From Shewanella litoralis (GTDB lineage: Bacteria > Pseudomonadota > Gammaproteobacteria > Enterobacterales > Shewanellaceae), in assembly GCF_009828585.1 (NCBI RefSeq), contig NZ_WSRZ01000002.1, positions 1 to 64,000 on the forward strand: 64,000 nt of DNA. Reading direction: 5' to 3'. Below the pieces are notes generated by a model. That model was given only the letters and a program-made list of their open reading frames with translations. It had not been told where the DNA came from and did not search any database. The position numbers and the translations under genes were made by a program. Shown one piece after another: positions 1 to 8,813 of the stretch (within the stretch, counting starts at the first letter, position 1; each line of letters starts with the position of its first letter).

Positions 1-500
1 GCACCTTCAATATCCAGAAGCTTTATTAGCTCTGGGATTGCTGTGATTTCATTGGACTTTTCAGAGGTCTTGACTTGCCCAAGAACGAGTTTGTTTTTAC
101 ATGCAAACGCATTCACCATATGAATTGTTGATTGTCGGTTCCCACGTTGATAGGAGCCTCTTAATGTCTTGCCGTCTATCGCGATAAGTTGACCTTGCGT
201 TATTTCATGCACGGCTTGCATCCACTTTATGAAACACAGCCTAAATTGCTCGGGGTCAATGCGTGAGATGGTCCTCGCGATGGTGTCATCGACAGGGACA
301 CCATCACTTAAATATCCATGCTGTTGAAACCAATCAAGATGACCAGCAGCGTAGTCACGGATCTCGCTCCAGCCCTCGGCTCCAGCGATAACGCCACACA
401 AGGTAACAAATAAAATATCTTCGAGAGGGTAAGTGATTTTAGCCGATTGACGAGTGTCGGTAAGCTCACTGAAAAAGGTTGTGAAGGCTTCAAGGTACAT
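1..500 (-). CDS. ISAs1-family transposase, N-terminal part (runs off left edge)
   Basis: An uninterrupted reading frame starts at an ATG at 500-498 and reads to the left window edge (about 166 codons), so only the N-terminal part is visible. The N-terminal block (LEDILFVTLCGVIAGAEGW) and the segment LIAIDGKTLRGS fit the ISAs1/H-repeat family; the Asp of AIDGKT would be the first acidic residue of the DDE catalytic triad. The family cuts and pastes or copies its own IS. A second, truncated and near-identical copy lies at 1946-2184 in the same orientation. Whether this copy is complete cannot be judged from the window. Confidence 0.8.
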   Translation of the reverse strand, partial: MYLEAFTTFFSELTDTRQSAKITYPLEDILFVTLCGVIAGAEGWSEIRDYAAGHLDWFQQHGYLSDGVPVDDTIARTISRIDPEQFRLCFIKWMQAVHEITQGQLIAIDGKTLRGSYQRGNRQSTIHMVNAFACKNKLVLGQVKTSEKSNEITAIPELIKLLDIEG

Positions 501-606
501 AATTTACTCTCCTAAAAGAGAGTATAAGATCACAGCTAAGCCAAGGCGTCAAACAGATTGTGTATCAATTTCATCAGCTCAAAAAACGTTCACGATCTCA
601 CCCTGA
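1..606 (-). mobile_element. ISAs1-like insertion sequence, one terminus
   Basis: The element's 5' terminus is set by comparison with the second copy. The two agree from the transposase start through an untranslated leader and diverge at about 605 (2289 in the second copy), just after the bases CACGATCTCACCCTG. Read inward on the minus strand the end starts CAGGGTGAGATCG, in keeping with the CAGGG-type ends of ISAs1 elements. A perfect palindrome (ACTCTCCTAAAAGAGAGT, 505-522) sits just upstream of the start codon. The other terminus is outside the window, so no target duplication can be checked. Confidence 0.7.
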
Positions 607-1071
607 GTTATGTTATTTGTATAAATTATGGGTGGCTACTTTTCCTTCTCGATTTAAAGTTAATATTCTAGTCATATCGATTGAAATTAAGTCGTTGAGT
701 ACATCAAACATAACCCTCGCCAAAGCAATGAAAACGAGTTAAGTTACTTGTACAAATTATGGGTGGCTACTTTTCCTTTAAGCCATAAACCCCAATCGAA
801 TTACCATTTCCTTATACTTGATTGCTATCAGGTTTTTCTGCTGTGCAGATTTCTGGATATGACAGGTAAGTCAATCATTTAACGTTAATACTTTAGTCAT
901 ATCGATATAAATTGATGAGTTGATCACATAGTTCGTGACCCTCGCCAAAACCATGAAAACGAGTTATGTTATTTGTATAAATTATGGGTGGCTACTTTTC
1001 CTTCTCGATTTAAAGTTAATATTCTAGTCATATCGATTGAAATTAAGTCGTTGAGTACATCAAACATAACC

Positions 1072-1947
1072 CTCGCCAAAGCAATGAAAACGAGTTAAGT
1101 TACTTGTACAAATTATGGGTGGCTACTTTTCCTTCTTGCTATGGGTGGCTACTTTTCCTTCTTGCTATGGGTGGCTACTTTTCCTTCTTATTTAAAGGCG
1201 CTGTCGGCGCATTACCTGCGTTAACCGAATACTGTGAGCATTTAGAGCGAAAACGACGACAAGGCGCTGCAAATTGTCAGCGTTGGCTGTGCGCTTAAGT
1301 CATCATCCCCAATCGAATTACCATTTCCTTATACTTGATTGCTATCAAGATGTTCTGTTGTGCAGAATTCTGGACATGACAGGTAAACCACTCATTTAAC
1401 GTTAATATTTTAGTCATATCGATATAAATTGATGAGTTGAGTACATCAAGTATAACCCTCGCCAAAGCAATGAAAACGAGTTAAGTTACTTGTACAAATT
1501 ATGGGTGGCTAGTATTCCTACGCTCGCCAAAGCAATGAAAACGAGTTAAGTTACTTGTACAAATTATGGGTGGCTACTTTTCCTTCTTGCTATGGGTGGC
1601 TACTTTTCCTTCTTATTTAAAGGCGCTGTCGGCGCATTACCTGCGTTAACCGAATACTGTGAGCATTTAGAGCGAAAACGACGACAAGGCGCTGCAAATT
1701 GTCAGCGTTGGCTGTGCGCTTAAGTCATCATCCCCAATCGAATTACCATTTCCTTATACTTGATTGCTATCAAGATGTTCTGTTGTGCAGAATTCTGGAC
1801 ATGACAGGTAAACCACTCATTTAACGTTAATATTTTAGTCATATCGATATAAATTGATGAGTTGAGTACATCAAGTATAACCCTCGCCAAAGCAATGAAA
1901 ACGAGTTAAGTTACTTGTACAAATTATGGGTGGCTAGTATTCCTACG
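1072..1947. repeat. Tandem duplication, 451-bp and 425-bp copies
   Basis: Two head-to-tail copies begin with CTCGCCAAAGCAATGAAAACG (first 20 bases at 1072 and 1523) and end with AGTATTCCTACG (about 1522 and 1947). They match almost perfectly, except that the first has three and the second two copies of a 26-bp unit, which accounts exactly for the length difference. The near identity points to a recent event. The internal stretch at 1197-1300 (again at 1622-1725) is not found elsewhere in the window. Confidence 0.85.
1115..1192. repeat. 26-bp mini-repeat, three tandem units
   Basis: Three consecutive units begin with ATGGGTGGCTACTTTTCCTT at 1115, 1141 and 1167, each followed by CTTGCT or CTTATT. 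The corresponding place in the second tandem copy (1566 and 1592) holds only two units, so the copy number has changed by slippage or unequal crossover. Confidence 0.85.
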
Positions 1948-2289
1948 TGAGATGGTCCTCGCGATGGTGTCATCGACAGGGACACCATCACTTAAATATC
2001 CATGCTGTTGAAACCAATCAAGATGACCATCAGCGTAATCACGGATCTCGCTCCAGCCCTCGGCTCCTGCTATAACGCCACACAAGGTAACAAATAAAAT
2101 ATCTTCGAGAGGGTAAGTGATTTTAGCCGATTGACGAGTGTCGGTAAGCTCACTCAAAAAGGTTGTGAAGGCTTCAAGGTACATAGTTTACTCTCCTAAA
2201 AGAGAGTATAAGATCACAGCTAAGCCAAGGCGTCAAACAGATTGTGTGTCAATATCATCAGCTCAAAAAACGTTCACGATCTCACCCTG
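1946..2289 (-). pseudogene. Truncated ISAs1 transposase and IS end (remnant)
   Basis: A second copy of the IS 5' end. The coding part runs from an ATG at 2184-2182 down to about 1946, where identity with the left copy stops abruptly at the shared bases CGTGAGATGG and gives way to repeat sequence ending GTATTCCTACG. About 79 original codons remain (MYLEAFTTFLSELTDTRQSA and onward to DDTIARTIS), and the frame then reads a few foreign codons to a stop at 1924. The DDE residues are gone, so it cannot encode an active transposase. The leader and outer end (2185-2289) are kept. Confidence 0.85.
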
Positions 2290-2306
2290 GTCATAAAGAT
2301 AACAAT

Positions 2307-2329
2307 CCCGGCTAAAAAGCACTGCCGGG
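2307..2329. other. GC-rich hairpin just outside the IS remnant
   Basis: CCCGGC (2307-2312) pairs with GCCGGG (2324-2329) around an 11-base loop. There is no T-tract, so it is not a good intrinsic terminator. It stands in about 175 bp (2290-2464) of otherwise non-coding sequence between the IS remnant and the next gene. Confidence 0.45.
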
Positions 2330-2401
2330 ACGACAATAAGGTGGGTAACAAGCTTTGTTCAGTAATGTATTCATGCGGATTGGTACAAGAAACAATCAGA
2401 C

Positions 2402-2425
2402 GTTTATTCGTTTATTCGTTTATTC
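2402..2425. repeat. GTTTATTC tandem, three units
   Basis: Three exact head-to-tail copies of the octamer GTTTATTC, followed by a partial GTTAA. It is a short slippage-type repeat with no gene assigned to it. Confidence 0.8.
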
Positions 2426-2464
2426 GTTAAACGCTAAACGCCAAAGCAATGCCCTAAAACAAAT

Positions 2465-2665
2465 CTAATCGTAAAATTCGAGGGGTAAGATATTTTGATA
2501 AACGTAGTAACCAAGTGGGCCCATCAGTAGGCTTAACATGGACCACAACAAGCGTTGGGCATTTTTGATATGTGCTTTCGAGGTAAAGGCTCTATAGCAA
2601 AAGTGAATGTGCAATATCATTAAAGCGATAAGCATAAAGACTAATGTAATATCCATATTATTCAT
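2465..2665 (-). CDS. Small two-helix membrane protein
   Basis: A 66-residue protein with a hydrophobic helix at about residues 5-25, a short basic stretch (TSKAHIKNAQR), and a second helix at about 38-58 containing SLLMGPLGYYVYQNI. The GPLGYY ending of helix 2 resembles the small PLDc_N-type membrane domain, but the match is by eye only. An AGGAAC ribosome site (2676-2671) lies 5-7 bases before the chosen ATG; a second ATG at 2670 is out of frame. It stands alone, with the GST gene downstream on the same strand after about 150 bp. Function unknown. Confidence 0.55.
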   Translation of the reverse strand: MNNMDITLVFMLIALMILHIHFCYRAFTSKAHIKNAQRLLWSMLSLLMGPLGYYVYQNILPLEFYD

Positions 2666-2822
2666 GTCATGTTCCTTTGCATTGCAGCAATGACGTTAAT
2701 TAAGTGTAAGCTTAAATTAAAATTCTGCAGTAAAAAATTCGAAGATCCGCTTTCAACTCTGCAATTCATTCTTACATTGCTAATTTACTGCAAAATTAAA
2801 CAGAATAATAGTCAGTAAACCA

Positions 2823-3557
2823 TTAAATATTCATAATTTTTTCATTTTTACACAAAGGTATGATTTTTACTTGTTGATGTTGTGATTGTTTGAACTGCAT
2901 CATACTTCTTTCAGGTAACCACAATGCGTACTTATGCATTACGGCCAAAAAGAGTGAACTGTTCACTAAGCTTTGTAACCATTGGTAAACATTGGGGTAG
3001 GGTAAAGCGTTAAACCAAATCGGTTCAACATTCGCAAACTGGCGAATAAATGGAAAAATAGCAAAGTCAGCCATAGTTGGGCTATCTGCACATAAAAACG
3101 CTTGTTGAGCTAATTTATCTTCTAATAACTGCAAAAATATTTCTGCCTGTTGGCGATACCAGGTTTGGCTGTGTTCAGGGAACCTGTCAGCGTATTTGTA
3201 TTTATCTAACCAGGGCTTAAAATCATGATCGTTTGCTTTAATTAACGCATGTGTTTGTGGCTTTGGTAACTCATCAAGTAATGTTTGATAAGCCTCGGGC
3301 GTTAACCAGGGCGAGCTTGGGTCTAGGTGTTGAGTTAAGGCAAATTGCATTATTTCAATGCTTTCTGCTATCACCTGCTGCTCAGCGGTGATCAACACTG
3401 GCACAGTACCTTTTGCTGATACGGCGAGCATCTCTTGCGGTTTATTTTTGAGTTCGATTTCACGCACGATGGGGTTTAACGTGCTTAAATGTAAACCTAT
3501 TCGGGCGCGCATAGCATAGGGGCATCGACGAAACGTGTACAAAATAGCTGAATTCAT
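2823..3557 (-). CDS. Glutathione S-transferase family protein
   Basis: 244 residues with a thioredoxin-fold N-terminal domain (about 1-78) and a helical C-terminal domain (about 90-225). The N-terminus carries YTFRRCPYAMRARIGL with Cys12 where the catalytic Ser/Cys of bacterial GSTs sits, the cis-proline strand GTVPVL, and the glutathione-binding AESIEIMQF. The C-domain keeps the ADFAIFPFIRQ helix. The last 20 residues or so form a polar tail of uncertain use. It probably conjugates or reduces small electrophiles with glutathione in the cytoplasm; the substrate cannot be told from sequence. Confidence 0.8.
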   Translation of the reverse strand: MNSAILYTFRRCPYAMRARIGLHLSTLNPIVREIELKNKPQEMLAVSAKGTVPVLITAEQQVIAESIEIMQFALTQHLDPSSPWLTPEAYQTLLDELPKPQTHALIKANDHDFKPWLDKYKYADRFPEHSQTWYRQQAEIFLQLLEDKLAQQAFLCADSPTMADFAIFPFIRQFANVEPIWFNALPYPNVYQWLQSLVNSSLFLAVMHKYALWLPERSMMQFKQSQHQQVKIIPLCKNEKIMNI

Positions 3558-3737
3558 AAAGTCACTTTTCTAAAAATGAGAAAACATTTGTGCCAAACAA
3601 CCAAGACACCCGCTGAGGTCGACAGTTTAAGGCTAATTTACTTGCAGATCGAATTTTTGAGTGTGTTTTAATGGTGACTTGGGTATACTTTCCGCCGTTT
3701 TTTTGAGTTAGCGCACGGTGCGTTAGCCTTATATGCA

Positions 3738-3755
3738 CTGGAAGTTAAGTTCCAG
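3738..3755 (+). other. Hairpin in the trhO leader
   Basis: CTGGAA (3738-3743) pairs perfectly with TTCCAG (3750-3755) across a six-base loop. It ends six bases before the GGAG ribosome site of trhO (3761-3764). A tight CGCAC-G-GTGCG inverted repeat lies about 20 bases further upstream. Translational control is possible but unproven. Confidence 0.4.
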
Positions 3756-3774
3756 CCAGCGGAGTTATTATTAT

Positions 3775-4791
3775 ATGCAAGACACTCATTTAGCCCAAAC
3801 ATCACCCACTCAAGTCGTTGTGTGTGCCCTTTATAAGTTTGTCGCTTTGCCTCATTTTGAGTCGATCCGTCAGCCATTATTGTCAGTAATGGAGCAAAAC
3901 GAAGTGAAAGGGACTTTGTTATTGGCTCAGGAAGGTATTAACGGCACTGTGGCGAGTACACAACAAGGTATCGATAACTTACTGGGTTGGTTAGATACGC
4001 AACCTGGGTTAGATCATATCGTTACCAAAGTGTCGTTTGACACTGAGATGCCTTTTTATCGCACCAAAGTGAAGCTTAAAAAAGAAATCGTGACTATGGG
4101 TGTTGAAGGTATTGATCCACGTAAAGTGGTGGGTACTTATGTTAAGCCTAAGGATTGGAATGCACTGATTTCTGATCCAGATGTCATTTTGGTCGATACG
4201 CGTAACGATTACGAAGTGAAAATTGGTACCTTTAAAAATGCCGTTAACCCTGTAACAGAAACCTTTCGTGAGTTTCCTGAGTACGTAAAACAGAATTTAG
4301 ATCCTGCGAAACACAAAAAAGTGGCGATGTTCTGTACTGGTGGTATTCGCTGTGAAAAATCAACCGCATACTTAAAAGAGCAGGGCTTTGATGAGGTGTA
4401 TCATCTTGAAGGCGGCATTTTAAAATATCTTGAAGAAGTTGAACAAGAGCAAAGCCTGTGGGAAGGCGAGTGTTTTGTGTTTGATAATCGCGTGGCGGTT
4501 AATCACAGCCTAGAGAAAGGCCAATATGACCAATGTAATGCTTGTCGTATGCCGATCACCGAAGAAGAGAAACTGTCTGAAGCTTATGTACAAGGTGTGA
4601 GTTGCCCGCATTGTATTGACAAAATTCCAGCAGAGCAGCGTCAACGTTTTATTGAGCGTGAACGCCAGGTGCAATTGGCGTTGCAACGCGGCGAAGCACA
4701 CATTGGTAGCGATGTTAATCAAGTGATTGAAGCTCGTCGTCAACAAAAAGAAGCGCAGCGTAAAGCGCAAGAGAAAGTGAATAAAAAATAA
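3775..4791 (+). CDS. trhO: tRNA uridine(34) hydroxylase TrhO (rhodanese-like, YceA family)
   Basis: 338 residues. The family uses O2 to make 5-hydroxyuridine at the wobble position of tRNA, a precursor of cmo5U/mcmo5U. The N-terminal acylphosphatase-like region contains [14 protein letters not shown], followed by a rhodanese domain with the active-site loop [10 protein letters not shown] (Cys187). A C-terminal Cys-rich segment (CNACRMP...CPHC) looks metal-binding, and the protein ends in a basic, Gln-rich tail. The ATG at 3775 is preferred over one at 3733 because it follows GGAG by ten bases. The gene is monocistronic and followed by an intrinsic terminator. Confidence 0.9.
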   Translation: MQDTHLAQTSPTQVVVCALYKFVALPHFESIRQPLLSVMEQNEVKGTLLLAQEGINGTVASTQQGIDNLLGWLDTQPGLDHIVTKVSFDTEMPFYRTKVKLKKEIVTMGVEGIDPRKVVGTYVKPKDWNALISDPDVILVDTRNDYEVKIGTFKNAVNPVTETFREFPEYVKQNLDPAKHKKVAMFCTGGIRCEKSTAYLKEQGFDEVYHLEGGILKYLEEVEQEQSLWEGECFVFDNRVAVNHSLEKGQYDQCNACRMPITEEEKLSEAYVQGVSCPHCIDKIPAEQRQRFIERERQVQLALQRGEAHIGSDVNQVIEARRQQKEAQRKAQEKVNKK

Positions 4792-4817
4792 CGCCTATTA
4801 GGCCTTATTTTAAAATG

Positions 4818-4845
4818 AGCCCAATCGGTAACGGTTGGGCTTTTT
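4818..4845 (+). terminator. Intrinsic terminator after trhO
   Basis: AGCCCAA (4818-4824) pairs with TTGGGCT (4835-4841) and is followed by TTTTT. Confidence 0.8.
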
Positions 4846-5031
4846 GTATGCTCGTTGAATGCCAAATTCCAGAGATAGCGAATGTAACGCAGCATTGTAA
4901 GTGCTTCATATTTAAAATTTATTTAGAGTATTTGAGCAAAGCAGACATTAAACCCGTATAAATGGTTTAGCAAGCGCCATAAGTGTGCTATTTTGAGCGC
5001 TTTTTTCGATTAGACGACTGAAGGTAAGCCA

Positions 5032-6438
5032 ATGTTTGTTGGATTTGATTATGGCAGTGCTAACTGTGCAATAGGGGTAATGATTGACGATGCGGTAACC
5101 TTACTGCCGTTATCCGCCAATTCTGATTTTATGCCTTCAACCTTATACGCCATGGACCGCGAGCTGATTGCCGAGGCGGTTTATCAAGGTTTACCAGAGC
5201 CGTTAAAAGCGGAATATTCTCACCTTCGTAGCTCGCAATTAATGCGCGCTAAGCAAATGCGCCATGAATTGGACTTAATGCCCAATGAACAAGCCGTATT
5301 TGTCGGCCAGGCCGCCATTGATGCATACCTTGAAATGCCCGAAGAAGGATTTTATGTCCGTTCGCCAAAATCATTTTTAGGCGCTAACGGCCTGCGTCCA
5401 GATCAGATAGGCTTGTTTGAAGATATCGTCACTTTAATGATGCAACACGTTAAAAAACTAGCAGATAAAGCCTTACAGCAAAAGTCGTTGCCGCCAGCAA
5501 CCCATGCAGTTATTGGCCGGCCGGTCAACTTTCAAGGCATAGGCGGCGAAGACAGTAACCAGCAAGCTGAAACCATTTTACGCCTTGCGGCATCTCGTGC
5601 AGGGTTTACTGAAGTGACATTCTTGTTTGAGCCGTTAGCCGCAGGGATGGATTTTGAGTCAACCCTAGACAGCGATAACACCGTATTGGTGGTCGATGTG
5701 GGCGGTGGTACAACGGATTGCTCAGTGGTAACGATGGGGCCTTCGCACAGTAACAATACCGATCGCACTCAAGACTGTTTAGGCCACTCTGGGCAACGTA
5801 TTGGCGGTAATGATTTAGATATCGCGCTGGCCATGACAGGCCTAATGCCGAGTTTTGGCGCAGATACCTTAATGACTAACGGTAAACCTATGCCAAGAGC
5901 GCCATTTTGGAATGCGGTGTCGGTGAACGACATTAGTGCTCAACGTGATTTTGTCAGTTTAGCGTCGCGTAAATTGGTTGAGTCGATGATCAAAGAGGCT
6001 GAACAACCACAACTTCTACAACGCTTACAAACGGTACAAAAAAATCAAATGAGCTATCAAGTGGTGCGCCAGGCTGAAGCGGCAAAAATCAGTTTATCTG
6101 ACGCAGAGAGCACCCAGTGTTCGCTTGATTTTATTGAAAAAGGTTTGTTTGTTACTTTATCGGCTGAACAGTTTAAACAAGCGATTAGCGACCCATTAGC
6201 TAAAGTTGAAGCGTTAATGCAGCAAGCCATGAACACGGCGATTACACAGGCACAACAACAAGATTGCGCTTTGCCAAGCAGTCCTGATATTGTTTATGTT
6301 ACCGGTGGTACAGCTCGTAGCCCTGCGATTTACCAAAAAATTGCCAGTGTTTATCCGTCTGCAAAAGTGGTGGTTGGTGATCACTTTGGTTCGGTAACGG
6401 CAGGGTTAACCCGTTGTGCCCAATATGCATTTAACTAA
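5032..6438 (+). CDS. yegD: Hsp70-family chaperone-like protein YegD
   Basis: 468 residues of an actin/Hsp70 ATPase fold without a canonical substrate-binding domain, as in E. coli YegD (about 450 residues). The N-terminal phosphate loop is FVGFDYGSANCAIGV; phosphate-2 is VLVVDVGGGTTDCSVV; the adenosine motif is DIVYVTGGTARSPAIY near residue 420. The internal blocks HAVIGRPVNF and FLFEPLAAGMDFE are typical of Hsp70-like ATPases. It is presumably cytoplasmic; the client and role are undefined. The creA-like lipoprotein gene starts 14 bases downstream, so the two are probably cotranscribed. Confidence 0.85.
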   Translation: MFVGFDYGSANCAIGVMIDDAVTLLPLSANSDFMPSTLYAMDRELIAEAVYQGLPEPLKAEYSHLRSSQLMRAKQMRHELDLMPNEQAVFVGQAAIDAYLEMPEEGFYVRSPKSFLGANGLRPDQIGLFEDIVTLMMQHVKKLADKALQQKSLPPATHAVIGRPVNFQGIGGEDSNQQAETILRLAASRAGFTEVTFLFEPLAAGMDFESTLDSDNTVLVVDVGGGTTDCSVVTMGPSHSNNTDRTQDCLGHSGQRIGGNDLDIALAMTGLMPSFGADTLMTNGKPMPRAPFWNAVSVNDISAQRDFVSLASRKLVESMIKEAEQPQLLQRLQTVQKNQMSYQVVRQAEAAKISLSDAESTQCSLDFIEKGLFVTLSAEQFKQAISDPLAKVEALMQQAMNTAITQAQQQDCALPSSPDIVYVTGGTARSPAIYQKIASVYPSAKVVVGDHFGSVTAGLTRCAQYAFN

Positions 6439-6452
6439 ATAGAGTCAATAAT

Positions 6453-6965
6453 ATGCACAGTCAATTAAGGTTTAAGTTTGCAAAGGTTGCGTCTAAAACG
6501 GCATCACTGTTATTCGCCACATTGTTAGGCAGTGTAGTACTGAGTGGCTGTAGTGATGATGTGGGTAAAGTCAGTTTAGGGTTATTTACCACTAAAGATG
6601 TGATTATTGATGCTAAACACGATCCTAAAATACCAGGGGTGACTTGTCATATTAGCCGTATTGAGGCCAATTTAGACTTAGCCGACCCGTCTGATATGAG
6701 CATCAGTTGCCGTCAAACCGGCCCGATAAGCCAAGCTGAATTAGCCGATATTGATAAGTCGAAAAATGGCGAGGTGGTGTTTAAAGAATCTTTGAGTATT
6801 TTATTTAAAAGCTTAAAAGTGCGCCGTATTTTTGATGCTGAAAATCAAACGTTATTGTATTTATCATACTCAACCAAAGAAACCAACGGCAGTCATAAAC
6901 ATGCGTTGTCTACCGTGCCGCTATACGGCACTGCAGCCTGGCAAAAGCCATTAACCACACAGTAA
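6453..6965 (+). CDS. creA: CreA family protein, predicted lipoprotein
   Basis: 170 residues with a signal region ending in the lipobox LSGC (Cys at about residue 33), then the CreA core KVSLGLFTTKDVIIDAKHDP, VTCHISRIEANL and SISCRQTGPI. E. coli CreA is similar in length (about 157) and has no established biochemical role. The two Cys (VTCHI, ISCRQ) could form a disulfide in the periplasm. It follows yegD by 14 bases and ends at a strong terminator. Confidence 0.85.
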   Translation: MHSQLRFKFAKVASKTASLLFATLLGSVVLSGCSDDVGKVSLGLFTTKDVIIDAKHDPKIPGVTCHISRIEANLDLADPSDMSISCRQTGPISQAELADIDKSKNGEVVFKESLSILFKSLKVRRIFDAENQTLLYLSYSTKETNGSHKHALSTVPLYGTAAWQKPLTTQ

Positions 6966-6993
6966 ATGCATAATAAAAAAGTAAACCCATAAT

Positions 6994-7036
6994 AAAAAAG
7001 GCAAATAATCTGAGCTCAGGTTATTTGCCTTTTTTT
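6994..7036. terminator. Bidirectional intrinsic terminator (creA / 7053-7478)
   Basis: AAAAAAGGCAAATAA pairs with TTATTTGCCTTTTTTT around the loop TCTGAGCTCAGG. It has T-tracts on both strands and sits between convergent genes. Confidence 0.9.
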
Positions 7037-7052
7037 ATGATGAGCTAGCGAG

Positions 7053-7478
7053 TTATACCCGTGCCGCCCGTTTTAATATCCATAGCCACAATGCAGGCAA
7101 TAAGGTGATATAAAAAAACATCATTGTAGCGCCGATATCGCCGGACAATAAAGTGCTAAAAATAAACCTGACAATACCCATCGGGTCCCACGGCATGTAA
7201 TTCAGATTACCGTGTAAAAAAATGGTCGCTAAAACCACCACTGTCATTGTTAACCATTGTTTGCCTGGCTCATAGCTTTTAATCACAAATGCAGGAATAA
7301 ACGCCACCAAACCGATCCCGACAAAGTTTTGAGCTAAATGGGTGATGGTGGGGTAGCCACTGATGTTAAACCACCAAAAAACATTGCCCGCAGCCGACTG
7401 TCCTATCGCTGCGATGCTTAACGCGAAATAAGCTATGCCTACGCATAAACTGAGTATCACTAATCTGATGAAGTTCAT
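7053..7478 (-). CDS. Four-helix inner membrane protein, unknown function
   Basis: 141 residues with four predicted membrane helices, at about 5-27, 45-65, 73-92 and 112-135. The conserved-looking loop HGNLNYMPWDPMGIVRF lies between helices 3 and 4. No family is recognised. The gene is transcribed toward creA and ends at the shared bidirectional terminator. It starts 30 bases downstream of the metC stop, so it may be expressed with metC. Confidence 0.65.
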   Translation of the reverse strand: MNFIRLVILSLCVGIAYFALSIAAIGQSAAGNVFWWFNISGYPTITHLAQNFVGIGLVAFIPAFVIKSYEPGKQWLTMTVVVLATIFLHGNLNYMPWDPMGIVRFIFSTLLSGDIGATMMFFYITLLPALWLWILKRAARV

Positions 7479-7508
7479 TTGTGTCCTTTTAAATGATTGA
7501 AAAAAAAC

Positions 7509-8699
7509 TTACTTGTTTAACACTGCATTGTAACGTTCAAAAGCCGCTTCAAGATCGGCAATTAAGTCATCGGTATCTTCTAATCCGATGTGCAATCTAA
7601 TCAGCGGTTTACTGCTATCCCATTGGGTTGCTGTGCGGATATTATTAATGCCAAATACGCCTAAAATCAAGCTTTCAAAACCGCCCCATGAGAAACCCAT
7701 TTTAAAGTGGGCCATGTTTTCAACAAATGCGGTAACAGAGGCTAAGTCACCTTGCTTTAATACAAATGAAAACAGGCCATTACCGCTGCTAAAGTCACGT
7801 TTAAAGAACTCATGGCCTGGGCAGGTTTCAAAGGCAGGGTGACGCACATGGTCGACTTCTGGTCGACTTGCTAACCAATTAGCCACGTTAAGGGCATTTT
7901 TATTATGTTGCGCCATACGTACCCCTAAGGTACGCAAGCCGCGGGCAGCTAAATACACGTCGTCTGGTGAGGTGGTTTGCCCCATTAAATAACTGTTTTC
8001 GCGCAGTTGATCCCAGCATTTTTCATTAGCGGTTGCGGTGCCCATCATCACATCAGAATGGCCGACAATGTACTTAGTCGCGGCTTGAATCGATACATCA
8101 ACCCCCATATCAAATGGGCGCGAGTTAATCGGTGATGCCCAGGTATTATCGAGCATAACAATCATGTCGTGCTCGTGAGCGATGCGGCTTAATGTTGGTA
8201 CATCTTGTACTTCCATGGTGATAGAACCTGGCGATTCTAAAAACAACACCTTGGTGTTAGGACGAATAAGTTCTCGAATGCCTTCACCGATCATTGGGTC
8301 ATAATAAGTGGTTTCGATACCAAATCCAGCGAGCATTTTATTGCATAAATCACGTGTCGGTTCATAGGCGGTGTCGACCATGAGCAAATGGTCGCCACTT
8401 TTTAAGAATGATAATAATGCGCTACTGATTGCGCCAGCCCCTGATGGGTATAATGCAGTGCCCACACCTCCTTCAAGTTCACTAATGGCTTGTTGAAATG
8501 AGAAGTGGGTTGGCGTGCCGCGGCGGCCATAAAACATTTCGCCGTTAGTTTTGTTTTTTATCGCAAAACGCATCTCATCCATAGTGTCAAAAACCACGGT
8601 TGAAGCTCTAAATACTGGCGGGTTAATAATACCTTTGGTGAATTTTTTCTCGCGACCGACACTGACGATTTGAGTGGCTAATTTGTCGTTTTTGCTCAT
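7509..8699 (-). CDS. metC: Cystathionine beta-lyase MetC
   Basis: 396 residues of the Cys/Met-metabolism PLP family (fold type I). The PLP lysine is Lys209 in SIQAATKYIVGHSD; the phosphate site YPSGAGAISSALL and the cofactor Asp in VMLDNTWASP are present. The N-terminal FYGRRGTPTHFSFQ is the usual substrate and tetramer loop of beta-lyases, which distinguishes it from cystathionine gamma-synthase. The enzyme cleaves cystathionine to homocysteine, pyruvate and ammonia in methionine synthesis. A start at ATG 8699 gives the standard length. Confidence 0.9.
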   Translation of the reverse strand: MSKNDKLATQIVSVGREKKFTKGIINPPVFRASTVVFDTMDEMRFAIKNKTNGEMFYGRRGTPTHFSFQQAISELEGGVGTALYPSGAGAISSALLSFLKSGDHLLMVDTAYEPTRDLCNKMLAGFGIETTYYDPMIGEGIRELIRPNTKVLFLESPGSITMEVQDVPTLSRIAHEHDMIVMLDNTWASPINSRPFDMGVDVSIQAATKYIVGHSDVMMGTATANEKCWDQLRENSYLMGQTTSPDDVYLAARGLRTLGVRMAQHNKNALNVANWLASRPEVDHVRHPAFETCPGHEFFKRDFSSGNGLFSFVLKQGDLASVTAFVENMAHFKMGFSWGGFESLILGVFGINNIRTATQWDSSKPLIRLHIGLEDTDDLIADLEAAFERYNAVLNK

Positions 8700-8813
8700 G
8701 TGTTCACTTCCATATTCAGCCGATTAGCGCTGACTTTGCCTATCAATAAATAAGATTTGAATGTCATCCTAGCACCAAAAGCGTAAATAAAAGCGCCTAA
8801 TTGACAAGCTTGA

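Larger units (their letters stand above)
605..1947. repeat. Complex direct/tandem repeat array between two IS copies
   Basis: About 1.3 kb with no credible gene, built from reused modules. A block of about 175 bp at 605-780 recurs at 961-1136, offset 356 bp. A module starting CCCCAATCGAATTACC occurs near 791, 1310 and 1734. The phrase ATGGGTGGCTACTTTTCCTT occurs eight times, at 628, 759, 984, 1115, 1141, 1167, 1566 and 1592, with altered versions (ATGGGTGGCTAGTATTCC) at 1501 and 1926. Short ORFs here, for example 560-742 and 1104-1298, are produced by the repeats and lack ribosome sites. The origin of the repeat is not recognised. Confidence 0.85.

Noticed and set aside
308-493. 61-codon minus ORF over the left IS
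   Set aside because: It is the wrong frame of the transposase, whose own frame is open to the window edge.
1104-1298. ORF of 64 codons (MYKLWVATFPS...) in the repeat array
   Set aside because: It is made of the repeated phrase in different frames, lacks a ribosome site, and changes frame when unit number changes.
605-1947. Repeats as an integron attC array or CRISPR
   Set aside because: No integrase, no gene cassettes, no paired core sites (GTTRRRY with inverse core), and unit spacing is irregular; CRISPR spacers of even length are absent.
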